A stretch of DNA of 64,000 bases from Owenia fusiformis (taxonomy: Eukaryota > Annelida > Polychaeta > Sabellida > Oweniidae): positions 28,941,915-29,005,914 of the forward strand of contig CAIIXF020000001.1 in assembly GCA_903813345.2 (NCBI GenBank), read 5' to 3'. Positions 10,954 to 22,400 of the stretch are shown here, in pieces (position 1 is the first letter of the stretch; every line of letters begins with the position of its first letter). The notes beneath the pieces are model-generated. The model had not been told where the DNA came from. It saw only the letters and a program-made list of their open reading frames with translations, and searched no databases. Made by a program: the position numbers and the translations under genes.

Positions 10954-11760
10954 CAGTGGCGTAGCGTAGGTATTTTGTGAGTGTACGCCATGAGTGAGCT
11001 AAGCGAACAAGCTTTGAGGGGGGTTGCAAGAAAATTTGAAAATGAATTGCATTTGAAGCGTTCTTGGGCGTTTTAAAATACAAAATTCCGACTAATATGG
11101 ATTAATGAAATGTAAATTATTGGCCATTTTTCAGAATATCCAATATTCCTTTAAAAGAGATCGAGTCATCCAGATTTCGATTCTGGACAATCAGTAATGT
11201 CCCAATATAATTGCTCATAAAACATCATATATACCTTAGATATATCTTGAGACCAAATCATAAGCACGATATCGACAATATATTGAGGATATCAACAGGA
11301 CAACCAAATGAACAACCAACTGTCAGAATTGAAACGCAATGGGTGGAAAACAATACAATGTTTTTTGGGGATTTATCTATATTGTAACCCCTTAGAAGTA
11401 ATAAATATGAATTCTCTAAGCCAAAATAATCTGAAGGAAAAAGCCAATCAGACTGGAACAAATTTGAGCGGGCTTTTTAAATTTTATTTGAATTTCTATT
11501 TATGTAAGTAGAAATTCATGGCTAGGAACAATCATCAAATTGATACTGTTAACGAATTAATTCAAGCCTCAGAATTGATAAGTTGATAAACAAACTTGTT
11601 TTACATCAAATAATACGAAAAAATCAGGGGGTTACTCTAATTGTGTTTTAGGAGACCCGATCTCTTTTTAAGTGTAGGGTGATTCAATATATAAAATACT
11701 TTTCTCTAAATTTTGAGAGTACACCATGGCGTTTTATGAGTATATGTCGCTACGCCATTG
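10954..11760. mobile_element. hAT-like non-autonomous element
   Basis: The left end CAGTGGCGTAGCG is repeated inverted as CGCTACGCCATTG at the right end with one mismatch. CAGTGGCG ends are typical of hAT-type MITEs. The internal GAGTGTACGCCATGAG and its inverted partner near 11715-11735 extend the arms. I could not see an 8-bp target duplication, and no transposase is encoded. Confidence 0.55.
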
Positions 11761-12380
11761 TGAATGTATGATTCATTGGGAAAATATACATGTACCTCCA
11801 GTTTTAGTTTGTCTACTGTACCTCTACTTAATTTGGCAGCCGTTTAAATTTGGTGCCAAATTGTTAAAGTCTGCCAAATTAAGTAGCCACCAAATTCCTA
11901 GTAATTTTAGTACCATGTAATGAAGTACCATTAGCATATTGTAATATTGCAAGCCCGCCAGATTAATTAGTCGGCAAATGTTCAAATCCACCAAAGTGCC
12001 AAATAAGTAGAAGTACAGTATCAGACAAACATTAAGACAAACATAATATTGTACATAGTACTTATTTAATAATTTTAACATTTCATATAAGAAATAACCA
12101 AAGAGTAGTATAAGTAAATACCTCCATCAATTCATAACATATAAATAAAAGAAGTGTGACTCTCTGAGTAGTTAGTATTGTAAGTGCCAACACTCCAATT
12201 CTAATTTTGATTTATAATATTAGGGATACATAATACAACATTATTCACTGTCTTTTCTTATATGAAAAATTTAAGTCACCAAGCAACACAGATGGAGGGC
12301 AAACAACTAGGTCCAATGTCTTTGAGACACAACCTTTAGACTATCTCACATGATGACTAGCTTTTGTACCATAAGTATTT

Positions 12381-12735
12381 AAAGGTAGTATCAGATCTAG
12401 AAAGCAACCTTAACCATAATTGTTTCAATATAAGAATATTTCTGGCTTAAATCATTCCTTGTCATGTTTGTGGTCATTGTTATGGTCTCCAACTTTTTTT
12501 AGGATGGTGTTCGGCAGTTGGTAGTTGGCATCTGTAATGAATGGCAGGTAGTGACATTTTGCCTTATTTATAAAAAACACTTTACACTTTAAATCTTATA
12601 TAACTCCATCGATTTATAACATATCACAGATATTTTTGGAGATATTATATTTGAGATCGTAAGGAATACATTGTTAGGTCAACTGTACTTGTTGCTTGCA
12701 ATCTTGTCACTGTCATATAGATCTGATTCTGCCTT
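12381..12735. mobile_element. member of the AAAGGC-GATCT MITE family, near the receptor 3' end
   Basis: It opens AAAGGTAGTATCAGATCTAG and closes ATCTGATTCTGCCTT. Its body is the reverse complement of much of 40209-40585 (GATATTATATTTGAGATCGT and TGTCATGTTTG regions). It contains a copy of the dispersed TGTCACC repeat (12478-12557, inverted). It lies within 180 bp of the receptor stop codon and may be part of its 3' untranslated region. Confidence 0.6.
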
Positions 12736-12911
12736 AAGCATACTTTAAGATAACAGGCTACAAGATTGGAAAGGAAGACATCCCCTGGTCACCAAAGATT
12801 TGTCTTCTAAATGTAAAGAGAATTGCATCCTTCCTTTGACAAAAATATATTTTCATAGACATATTCGAAGGATTGTATCACAGCTTATTCTTGGCATTTG
12901 TTTATTACTAT

Positions 12912-13415
12912 TCATATGCTAGTAGCTGATATAGTAGTTGGAACATTTGGAGAAGGCTCAATGACCAACTCTCTAGGATTTCCACTTGAGCCAGCATTAG
13001 TCCCTGGTGATGACTGAATCCCACTTCCACTCGTTCCAGAACTATTTCCAGAGTTTCCTTTTCCAAATTTTGTGTAAGACTTGATTGGCTGACTGGATTG
13101 TTCACTTGATGGGGTGCTTGACAACTGAATTTCTTTGTTTGGACCAGGTTCATTGCCAACCCCTGGGGGTATATAGTTACTTCTGGGTGCCTTGCCCTCA
13201 TCTTTTGTCACATAATTAACTCTGGGCACTTGGGTTGGTGATGCATTAGATGTCATAGATGACCCCGACTCTGTTCCATATGAAATTCCACTCACAGTCC
13301 CATTAGCTTCAGGAACTGTATTGAGACTATGGCTAAAGCCATTATTCAAATGAGTCCCACCATTTTCCCCAATCCCACTGTCATCACTGGCTTGTCTTTT
13401 AACAAGGTGGTCCAT
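12912..13415 (-). CDS. receptor coding exon 16: cytoplasmic tail and stop
   Basis: The exon opens after the acceptor gtttgtag in phase 0 (MDHLVKRQASDDSGIGENGG) and ends at TGA 12912-12914, giving 167 codons. It is rich in Ser, Gly, Asn and Pro and has no fold. DDSGIGENGG followed by a Ser/Thr-rich stretch resembles the serine-rich SSGIGG turnover region of gp130. It also fits the D-S-G-phi-X-acidic pattern of beta-TrCP degrons; the functional reading is inferred. Four tyrosines (SYGT, NYVT, NYIPP, SYTK) are candidate docking sites, but none is a Y-x-x-Q STAT3 motif. An AATAAA lies only 5 nt past the stop (12901-12906), too close to be the obvious polyadenylation signal. Confidence 0.88.
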   Translation of the reverse strand: MDHLVKRQASDDSGIGENGGTHLNNGFSHSLNTVPEANGTVSGISYGTESGSSMTSNASPTQVPRVNYVTKDEGKAPRSNYIPPGVGNEPGPNKEIQLSSTPSSEQSSQPIKSYTKFGKGNSGNSSGTSGSGIQSSPGTNAGSSGNPRELVIEPSPNVPTTISATSI

Positions 13416-16400
13416 CTACAAACAGAAACAATATTTAGTCAATGATTTTTCTGATTTATGTTAAAAGATTTTAACTGGGGAGCCATGTGCTGAATAAAAT
13501 TCAACGTACAGAAATTTAGGTTTATGCTAATACATGTAATATGATAAGCAAAGGAAGTGTATAATCTCTTGATCTATTAAATATTTCTGCTTGGATTAAT
13601 GTTGAACTGTTATCATGTAACTAGATAACCTTGTTGCTCTTGTTGAAATGATATGATATTGATTCATAAAATCAATTGAAGGTCAGTAGTAAAACAAGTA
13701 GACAATTTGGTATGAGTAAACTGTTTAGTAAGAGGGGGATTAACCCCAGAGTTCAAAGATGACATACGCTTATAATGTAAACCTGTATTGAGATGACATA
13801 CACCTCTGATTGGTCCAAATCGATAAAAAAAATGGCAGATTCAAAGTTTTCTAATAACACTTCGAATAATATTATGTTGATTCCTGGCGTATTAACCAAT
13901 ATCATAGCTTGGTTTTTCACATCAAAATAAAGAAATATGTATGGAATATGTTTACATCAATTAAAACATCACGACGACGCGCTACGTTCGAAAATTAACT
14001 GGTGAGAATTTGCGCGAACAAAGGTGTTACGCAAGAGACATATTATGTCAGTCATCGCTAAAGCTCTGGGGCTTTCCCTCCTCTTCTGTTTAGTAGTAGA
14101 CTGGGTAAATTACATCTCCCCATTTGCCAATTTAGATTAAGAGCACAGAACTTCAGCATTTAAATCTGAATATCAGAGTAACTATTGTAAATGTATTCAA
14201 TTATGTAATTTGTATACATACAGGTAATACAAGGTCATTAGACTGGCCACTATTCTCTTGAATGAAAGGTGTCCCACTGTTAGTAGGCGATTCTGGATTA
14301 TCAATTGCAGTGTATCCATCCTGAGGTTGTCTACCTGAACCCCCGAAATGCTACAATAAACCACAATGGATCAGTTAATAATATAACATGTTATAATACA
14401 TTTTATTTGTACCATGTTTTATTTAATAATGCATTCATATCAAGTCCCTTATAAAACGCTTCCTGGTCATCTCAACCCAGTAAAATTCGACCCCAGTAAA
14501 ACTCAACCCCTACATTAGAGTATTTTAGCACTAACAAATTCGTATTCCATATGATTTAAAAGTTTATTGAATGAAAGTTTTAATAATTTTGTTTCAATTT
14601 TTGATTTCCATTCTAAGACCTGCCTTGTATAGTTAACAATAACAATGAGCGCAATCTCCAAAGCTCCAAACTGCCAACATGGTCCTACATGTACTAGGAT
14701 TAATATGTGGGACTGATATGATTACAGCAACTGCAAAATGTTGAGTGATTAGCAGGGAGTTATTACAGGGAATTAAGGATGATTTAATCACGTGTCATAT
14801 TATTTTAGTGTTAATATGTTTGTTTTCTTGTAATACCTTTCAGGTTGACACTATTGAATATTAATACTGGACAAATATTTGACTTTTGAAAATCACATTA
14901 ATGAAATTGGAAACAAAATTGACAAGAAACTAAATCCATTCTAGGACCTGCCTTGTATAGTTAACAATGAGCGCAATCTCCAAAGCTCCAAACTGTCAAC
15001 ATGGTCCTACATGTACTAGGATTAATATGTTGGACTAATATGATAACACTGTAACAGCAACTGCAAAATGTTGCAAAACAAAATTGACAAGAAACTAAAT
15101 CTGTCTAAAGGTGGAAAACAACACCTAGAACTAATATTTAAATCCTTTTTCCTGCCTTTATTTGATTATTGTGATATTATCTATAGATGTGCAAATGCCA
15201 CCAAATTAACATTACTTGACAGATTGTTTTTATGTCACCACCAAAAAGTGGTGACATATTGTTATGGTCTCCATTTTTTTGACGGCGGTCGGCAACCAGC
15301 GTCTGTAACAAATTCTTACAACTTTTAATAACTTAACAAATACAGTTTAGACTGACTTCAATTTTTTTCAAAATCATCTACAAGTTTTCAGAAGTTCAAA
15401 TCTGACTTTACCTTGAAAAGATTCGACTTCTCAAGGTCAAAAAGGTCTTTTTCATCTTACTTCAAATTGAACAATGACACAAAGCTTTACAAATGTGGAG
15501 ACTCCTGTTTGTCAATGTGGTTAAAAAAATGAGACCACCTTACATGTAATTTTTGACTGCATACTCAGATCAAGAATTTTAAATGAACTAGAAGATGAAT
15601 TTAAGAATATGCAAAATTTCAGCTATCAAGTTTATAAATCCCAAAAAGACAAGCTATCGCTTTTTGTGAATGTTCTAATCCTACCAGTTATATATATCTT
15701 TTATTGACTCTTTAGATGTCATATCATGACATATTAGTCACTAAGGTAGAGCAGTTCTTCCCATTGTCGAGTTGAAGAACTGGTATCTTTATCCTGGCTA
15801 GAACCATAGACAATTCTAGCCAGCGCCAGCCTTTTATCGAGTCAGCAGCACATGCGGCTGTTAATGTTTTAATACACAGCTGCTACTTGTATTTGTATTT
15901 TGAAATGATTACTATGAATAAAACTGAATAAATAGAAAAAATTGAAATTTCAGGGTTGAGTTTTACTGGGGTTGAGTGACTTGGGGCTGAGTTGACTTGG
16001 GGCTGAGTTGACTTGGGGTTGAGATGACTCGGGGTTGAGATGACCTGGCAACAATAAAACCACCTACATTAAGACCTATTGGTGTACAAGGAGTCATATT
16101 AGGCAGAGACTGGTAACTTATGAAGCAGTTTTATTTAAAATGTGATCCAAATTGTTGGAGAGGCTTTTAATTGTAGCCCAAAATACATTTTTAATAAAGA
16201 TGGGAGCCATTTTGAATGGTGAAACGTACTTCTGGAATAAATGTTCTAGCATAATCTAGCATAAATCAAGTCAACAGAAAACAAGATTTTATTGAAATAT
16301 TGAATTGCCATATATTTAGAGAGTAGGCAAGACAAGGAAATGATTTTTGAAAAAGTTTCATGCTGTCACTGCTTCTGTAATACTAAATTTTACATAACCA

Positions 16401-19400
16401 TAGATATGTGAATATAAAATTGAACTTACTATAGTATTATCATTTATTCCATTTTCAACCATAAAATTATCATGATCATCTGGCAAAGTAATTTCTTGTG
16501 TTGCTGATTTCTTACACCAGTCAATCCCTTGTCTTCCACGTCTAAAATTAATAATAATGAACTTTAAAAAATTTAAAAAAGAAAAATAATGAGATATTTA
16601 CTAGATGTAATAACAATGAAATTGAGATTTCTAGAAATTAGTTTGATCTATGTGACATTACTATATCTTGTATGTGACCAGTGCAGGATTCTTGTTACAC
16701 TGATGTATCACCAGATCACACACTTGTTACACTGATGTATCACCAGATGAAACACTTGTTACACTGATGTATCACCAGATCACACACTTTGGTATCAAAA
16801 ACATCTTTTTCTGTTGAAAAACCATTCAAAACAGCTTATATGTAATATCATTGGATAAAAACATCATTCTAGGATTTCTCATGTAAGATAGAAAAGGCTG
16901 GTGCCTCGTGAAATACAGACTTTCTGGGGCGTAATATTTTCTGTATTCTACTTGATATAGATGTTCTCAGGCACAATATTTTCTTATTCAACTCAATGCA
17001 GACTTTCTCAGGCACAATTCTTTCTGTATTCTACTTGAATCATTGAATAATTTAATATAAAATAATTTTAAATATACTTACTTCACAAATGCCCGAAGGC
17101 CTATTCCAGCTAGTATGAGTGCAATAAGAATACCAATTGCAATTAGTCCCCAATGCCAGGGTCTCAGGCCTACAAAAATAAGAAATAGTAAATGACAATA
17201 CACTGTAATTTAGCCATGTGGCACGTCAATGTCTGTGCATTGCACTCTTGCAGATATTGATATCAACTATTGAAAAATGACCGCCTTCTACCAAAAGTGT
17301 CATTAGACAGTGTGGCATGCTTACAGTATTCACATACCAAATATGAACAAAATCGCGTCACTACTTTTCGAGTTATAGTAAAATACGTTAAAATGGCGGC
17401 CATTTTTCAAACTTTTTTTCAAAATGGCCGCTTTCTACTAAAAGTGTCATAGGACAGTGTGTCATGCTTATAGTATTCACATACCAAATATGAACAAAAT
17501 CGCTCCACTACTTTTCGAGTTATAGTAAAATACGTTAAAATGGCAGCCATTTTTCAAAATGGCCGCCTTCTACTAAAAGTGTCTTTAGACAGTGTGTAAT
17601 GTTTATGGTATTCACATACCAAATATGAACAAAATCGCTCCACTACTTTTCGAGTTACAGCAAAAATCGTAAAATAACGAGTAAATACCGCCATTTTTCA
17701 AGATGGCTGCCATGTGCTTCTTAAATATCTACATTTCTAGCATTATTAATGTCCTATATAATTTTTTTACTTCTAAAACATATTGCTATTACAGTTTTAC
17801 ATATTGCACCTAAATTACTGTAAATTCGGCACTAAAATGGCCGCCATTTTGAAATGAGTGGCCATTTTGAAAATCGGCTTTCAAGCAGAACTTCTATTCC
17901 CATAGGGTATATGTGTACAAAATATGAATAAAATCGGGCCAATGGTATTTGAGTTATTGCCCGGACGGACGGACGGACGGACGGACGTACGGACGGACGG
18001 ACGGACGTACGTACGTACGTACGTACGGACGGACGGACGACGGACGGACGGACGGACGGACGAACGGAGGCGTTCCCTATATCTCTCCGAATAATATATT
18101 TGAGATCGTAAGGATCTCTCCGGATAATAACCAGGTAGTAACATACAAAATGTCACCACCTCCTATTTGTTACAGACTGCAATCACAAACCACTGAACAC
18201 CTTCAACAAAAAAGTTGGAGACCACTTATTGTGGTGACCTTGTGATGTTTTATTAATATCAATTAATAAATATGATGATATGTTAATATCAATTCATGAA
18301 TAAAATATTAATATCAACTCATGAATTACTCATGAATGGATAAAAATTACTCATATTACTATCAACTCATTAATAAAACAAGGCAATAACATACAAAATG
18401 TCACCACCTGCCATTTCTTACAGACACTGAACACCACCTGCCAAACACAAAAACAAAATCTAGTCTCTAAGTTCATAGGCATATCAAAGGGTTGACATCC
18501 ATCCACAAAGTTAAATGGCCTAATCCACAAAACACAACATTTCACAATGTACACCCAGACCATTTGTGATTTATCTAATGCTTCAAGTGTGACTTATTAA
18601 ATCATATTTCACAAAAACAGTACAGCGGTATAGCTGCAATTATCAAATTTGTAGAATAAAGTATGTAAAAATGATAACTGGATTGTGGAGTATTGCACGG
18701 ATATTGCTCTTTTTCAATGAAATTATCATAAATATATAAATGGATGTCATCACACATATATATTCTGCTTCATCAATGGGATAGAAGTTATCTTACATTA
18801 CAAGTGAAAATACAAGGTGAACAAGATTGTACATGAAAAGAATAGAAGGATTAATAAACCAGTTTGGCAATAATATTATGATAGTGTAGTTTGTTAATAT
18901 TTTAATATTGAGTAATACCCTGCGCGCCGAGTCTAGTTATAAACTACCCTCTGCCTAGTATAGACTATATTACAATGTAGCAGCCCCGCCCCCATGGTTG
19001 ATGCCTGTGACGGCTCAGGTCATAAATCATTTTACACCTTCCGAACTGACTGATATTGCGTGCACAATAATCATGCGATTACATCAGAGAAAATGACCAT
19101 ATAAAAAGTGGGCCTTATTTCGACGACGAACTCTGATTTGCGCTGTGAGTTCAGAGATTTATTGTAAATGAGAAGCAAAGTCAAACGAATGCAAAGGGCA
19201 ATTGAGTAAGGGATTAAAGTAAAGAATGCAAATTTTCAAGAAGCACCCTGAAAATTTCAGACCAATCCATCGAACTGTTTGGCTTAAAACTTGTAGATGT
19301 AGATCCAAGATGGCTACCTAAGATTTTACCTAGAATGCCTAAAACTATTCAGTTCTAGACTTTCATACTAAGAAGCATCCATGAAAATTTCAGATTAATT

Positions 19401-22400
19401 ATCAACTGATTCTTCAAATGGAATTGCTAAATGCGAAAAAATTAAATAATTTATGTACAATTTTAGCCAGATAATATTGTTGGTATGACTGTATGGAGCG
19501 TATGCATGGTAACAGTTTTTGTGAATATAATTTAAGAGAAATATTACCTATGAATCTTGAAGTGGCAATCACACATTTACTTTGATAACTCTGATGACCT
19601 CCCTCAGAGTATGATGACATCTCAACACAATATTTACCCTCTGGTACTCCTGGTATTGTTTCACGGAGTTTGTTTGCTCCGGTAACATTATGTTCTTTGA
19701 CTGAAAAAGGAACTGTGCTATATATTACTTGTAAGCTCCCTCTAGGAATCGCTAGATGTGTAGCCAAGGCATCAACAAATTAATAAATATGATAGCCTAT
19801 TAATTTTGAAGGTTGAATTGTATTTTTAATAAAATAACTAAGCAGTCATAACATTTACAAATCACATAATAAGCTGAGGTGCCTTTATGGCAAGCCAAGA
19901 CCTGAATTGTTTTCCATGATCATGAGTTTTTCAGAATTATTTTATTTCCAAGTTAATGTGTAGAAGACTATGTCATTAGACTGCTACTCACCATTAGAAA
20001 TATCATTCTCTGGATAGTAGAAGATAGTCCATCCTAAGACTGGAGATTTCATCTCACTACATAGATAAGGTTCCCATGAGACAGTTAAGCTTTCACTGAC
20101 ATCAGAGTCATTAATGGCAACAACCCCTTTAGGAGCTTCAACCCTTGCTGAATACAACAAAAGCAATTTAATTAATTTGTGGTTGAGGGATTTGGTTCAT
20201 ACCTTGTTAACTTAATTGGTTGGTATGTAACTTATTCTCTATTAGTTTGAAAGATCGGCCTCTGTTTTAAATACAAAAAATTAGATACATGCAATTGGTT
20301 AGGTCACCATTTATATTAACACCTCTGAAAGGCTAAAACCTAAATATTCTGTAATATAATGAGCTGTGATGTTTTTAGCATGTGACTTCTTTTATACTTA
20401 CATATGGAATAATCATACAAGCAATCTGCCCAGTTGATCCCAGAATGGATCTTCCCATTAAATACTGACACACCATATAAGTTATTAGTTGCCCCTTCTA
20501 GACTCATCATATGGCTTGTTTCCCCATTCTTCAAGACTTGACTTACAATGGGTATCTGAAATAATGTGCATGAAATACATAACTTCATATATCAAGCTTC
20601 CGATCAATCAGACTGGTCCATTGGCATACTCGAAATTGATACAAGAGCTGAAGTTCTCTTCAAAGGTATTTTACAATAACTCAGGTGTGAGTAGGTAGTT
20701 ACCAGTTTCACTACCAGGTGGCTCATTCGGGTCAGATAGCATGCTGGGTATACTAGAAAGTTCCTTTTAACTTAAATATTATTAGTTTTAGTGGTTCAAT
20801 TTTTATATCACCCTTATGTATCTAATACTAAATTAAAATATGCCCCGTAAAGGAAAATATTATCTGTCCAATACAAGAAAAGTTATTTCCTTCTCTGTAG
20901 TGAACACCTACCTATAGTGAACACATTTTTGTGGATCCATGGGTTCACTGAACAAAGGTTTTACTGTACATAAGCCCCATTTCATCTACATGTATTTATC
21001 TCTTTTATATAAAAGTGACTGCATGTGCAAGTTGCTTTAACTATGCAAAAAACTTACTAACATACTATCAACTGTATGTCCTCTGCTACTCACCTTTTCA
21101 TTGCAAACTTTGTCATTGAATGCTACTCTTGGACAATAAACTATAGTTGCTTTTTCTGACTGTCCAATATTGAATGTCACTGTAATGTTATTTACATTAC
21201 TGAAGGCCACTAGTTGCTTAACAGGGAACACTGGAAAAATGATTAAATTGATTAATTGTCTTATACAAGAGGTAATTATGAAAAAGCATCAATTTTTATT
21301 ACTTTATTCAATGATCCATTTCTAAAAATGAATTCATATCATATTTAATGGGACATTCCTTCATACTCTGTTGCAGCCTTGAAATTGTAGGTATATCCAG
21401 ATTCTAAAGTATCAATAATACTTCTAAAACTATGAAAAATAGTTTAAGGTTCGATTAAATTGCTTCTTTTCACACTGCATGACATTTAAAGGGTTCCGAT
21501 TAGCATCCCGTATAAAAACAATATGGCGGCTCCAGGCGAATCAACTGGATCAGTCCATTTTTAAGAAATAAGGGGAGTTCTGTAAAATCCAGTTATTGAA
21601 ATTGTCTTTGAGATAAAGTAATCCGTTTATAATGATTTTGAAAACGTTATCCAAAGAGTGATTCAAATAATGCATGTACAACAGCCAATATAAATTCTTG
21701 TATTAGAAACCGGTTTGTCTTGCTGTGTTTCATTTGTAGGATATTTCATATGCCAAGCTGTGTGCTATTACGTTATGGGGAAATTTAGATGCCAATTTTT
21801 CCTTATTATACACAAATAGAAGATCCTGAAACTTCACCCATAAATGTGGAATTGATTTGTCAAAATAAAAATCACCCTTTTATAAATGTGTGACGATCTA
21901 TAATATACTTATGCTATATAACAGTTAGAGGTGTTGACACAACGACCTCGAACCTGTGAACCCTTGAGTATTATTCCGGGATCGGGCCTTTTATACTAAA
22001 CGGTGAGCAACACCAGAAACGAGCGTTCGATTTGCTAAACGATATGCGTCACCCTTTAAAGATACCCTACAGGAACTGATGTCATCAACTCATATTCTCT
22101 ATGATTTTAATGCCATGCATGTCTTAATTTGTATGCCTTGACAAGCCTTACTGTGTTCTTTGCTTGGCAAGTAAGGATTCAGTTTTGAACTAATGCTACT
22201 ATCCTTGCTATTAGCCTACATGTATAAGTGAGCTCATGAGACAATGACATCAAATTTATCAGAAATCTTGTTAGATAGCAGCATACTAGAAATGCATACA
22301 CATAATTTAATAAAAATAATCTAACATCCGTAAAGAGACAGAAATGAATATTTTAGCCTTAATATTTTTATTCAGGTTATGTTCTTCACAATAACTTCAG

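Larger units (their letters stand above)
14462..16048. mobile_element. inverted-repeat-bounded composite with GGGTTGAG tandem end
   Basis: The left end CCTGGTCATCTCAACCC is mirrored at the right by GGGTTGAGATGACCTGG with one mismatch. Just inside the right end is a ~20-bp tandem of (GG)GGTTGAGTTGACTTG-like units, about five copies (15954-16048). The left end has the same unit inverted (CAACCCCAGTAAAA). The interior carries the LINE fragment and a copy of the dispersed TGTCACC repeat. Confidence 0.55.
14351..16429 (-). other. receptor intron 14, with a decayed LINE and an inverted-repeat element
   Basis: This 2.08-kb phase-0 intron is mostly occupied by the structure at 14462-16048, which contains a non-LTR retrotransposon 3' remnant. 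A ~100-bp stretch is duplicated within it: 14619-14715 resembles 14940-15040, sharing CCTGCCTTGTATAGTTAACA. Confidence 0.7.
17270..18245. repeat. ATGGCGGCCATTTT periodic repeat ending in a GGAC microsatellite
   Basis: About three ~145-bp units, each with CACATACCAAATATGAACAA, TTTTCGAGTTATAGTAAAA and AATGGC-GCCATTTTTCAA, are followed by a run of GGAC and GTAC tetramers (17962-18067) and then the conserved TGTCACCACC end (18149-18243). Related arrays stand at 46754-47240 and 49009-50131. ORFs reading through the tetramers are artefacts. Confidence 0.65.
17170..19547 (-). other. receptor intron 12 filled with repeats
   Basis: This 2.38-kb phase-1 intron contains the GGAC-terminated repeat (17270-18245), a further partial copy of the TGTCACC repeat (18395-18440), the 19225-19400 copy of the ACTAATCAG/CTGAAAATTT repeat, and a GC-rich patch near 18920-19030 that I cannot name. 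Confidence 0.65.

Noticed and set aside
17881-18245. ORFs of 92 and 98 codons on both strands with TDGRTDGRT/RPSVRPSV runs
   Set aside because: A product of the GGAC tetranucleotide microsatellite. Both strands are open at once, and similar artefacts occur at 46754-47249 and 49948-50133.
21895-22080. Possible tRNA-derived SINE (GGTTCGAGGTC on the minus strand)
   Set aside because: A B-box-like motif is present, but I found no A box at proper spacing, no tail and no second copy in the window.
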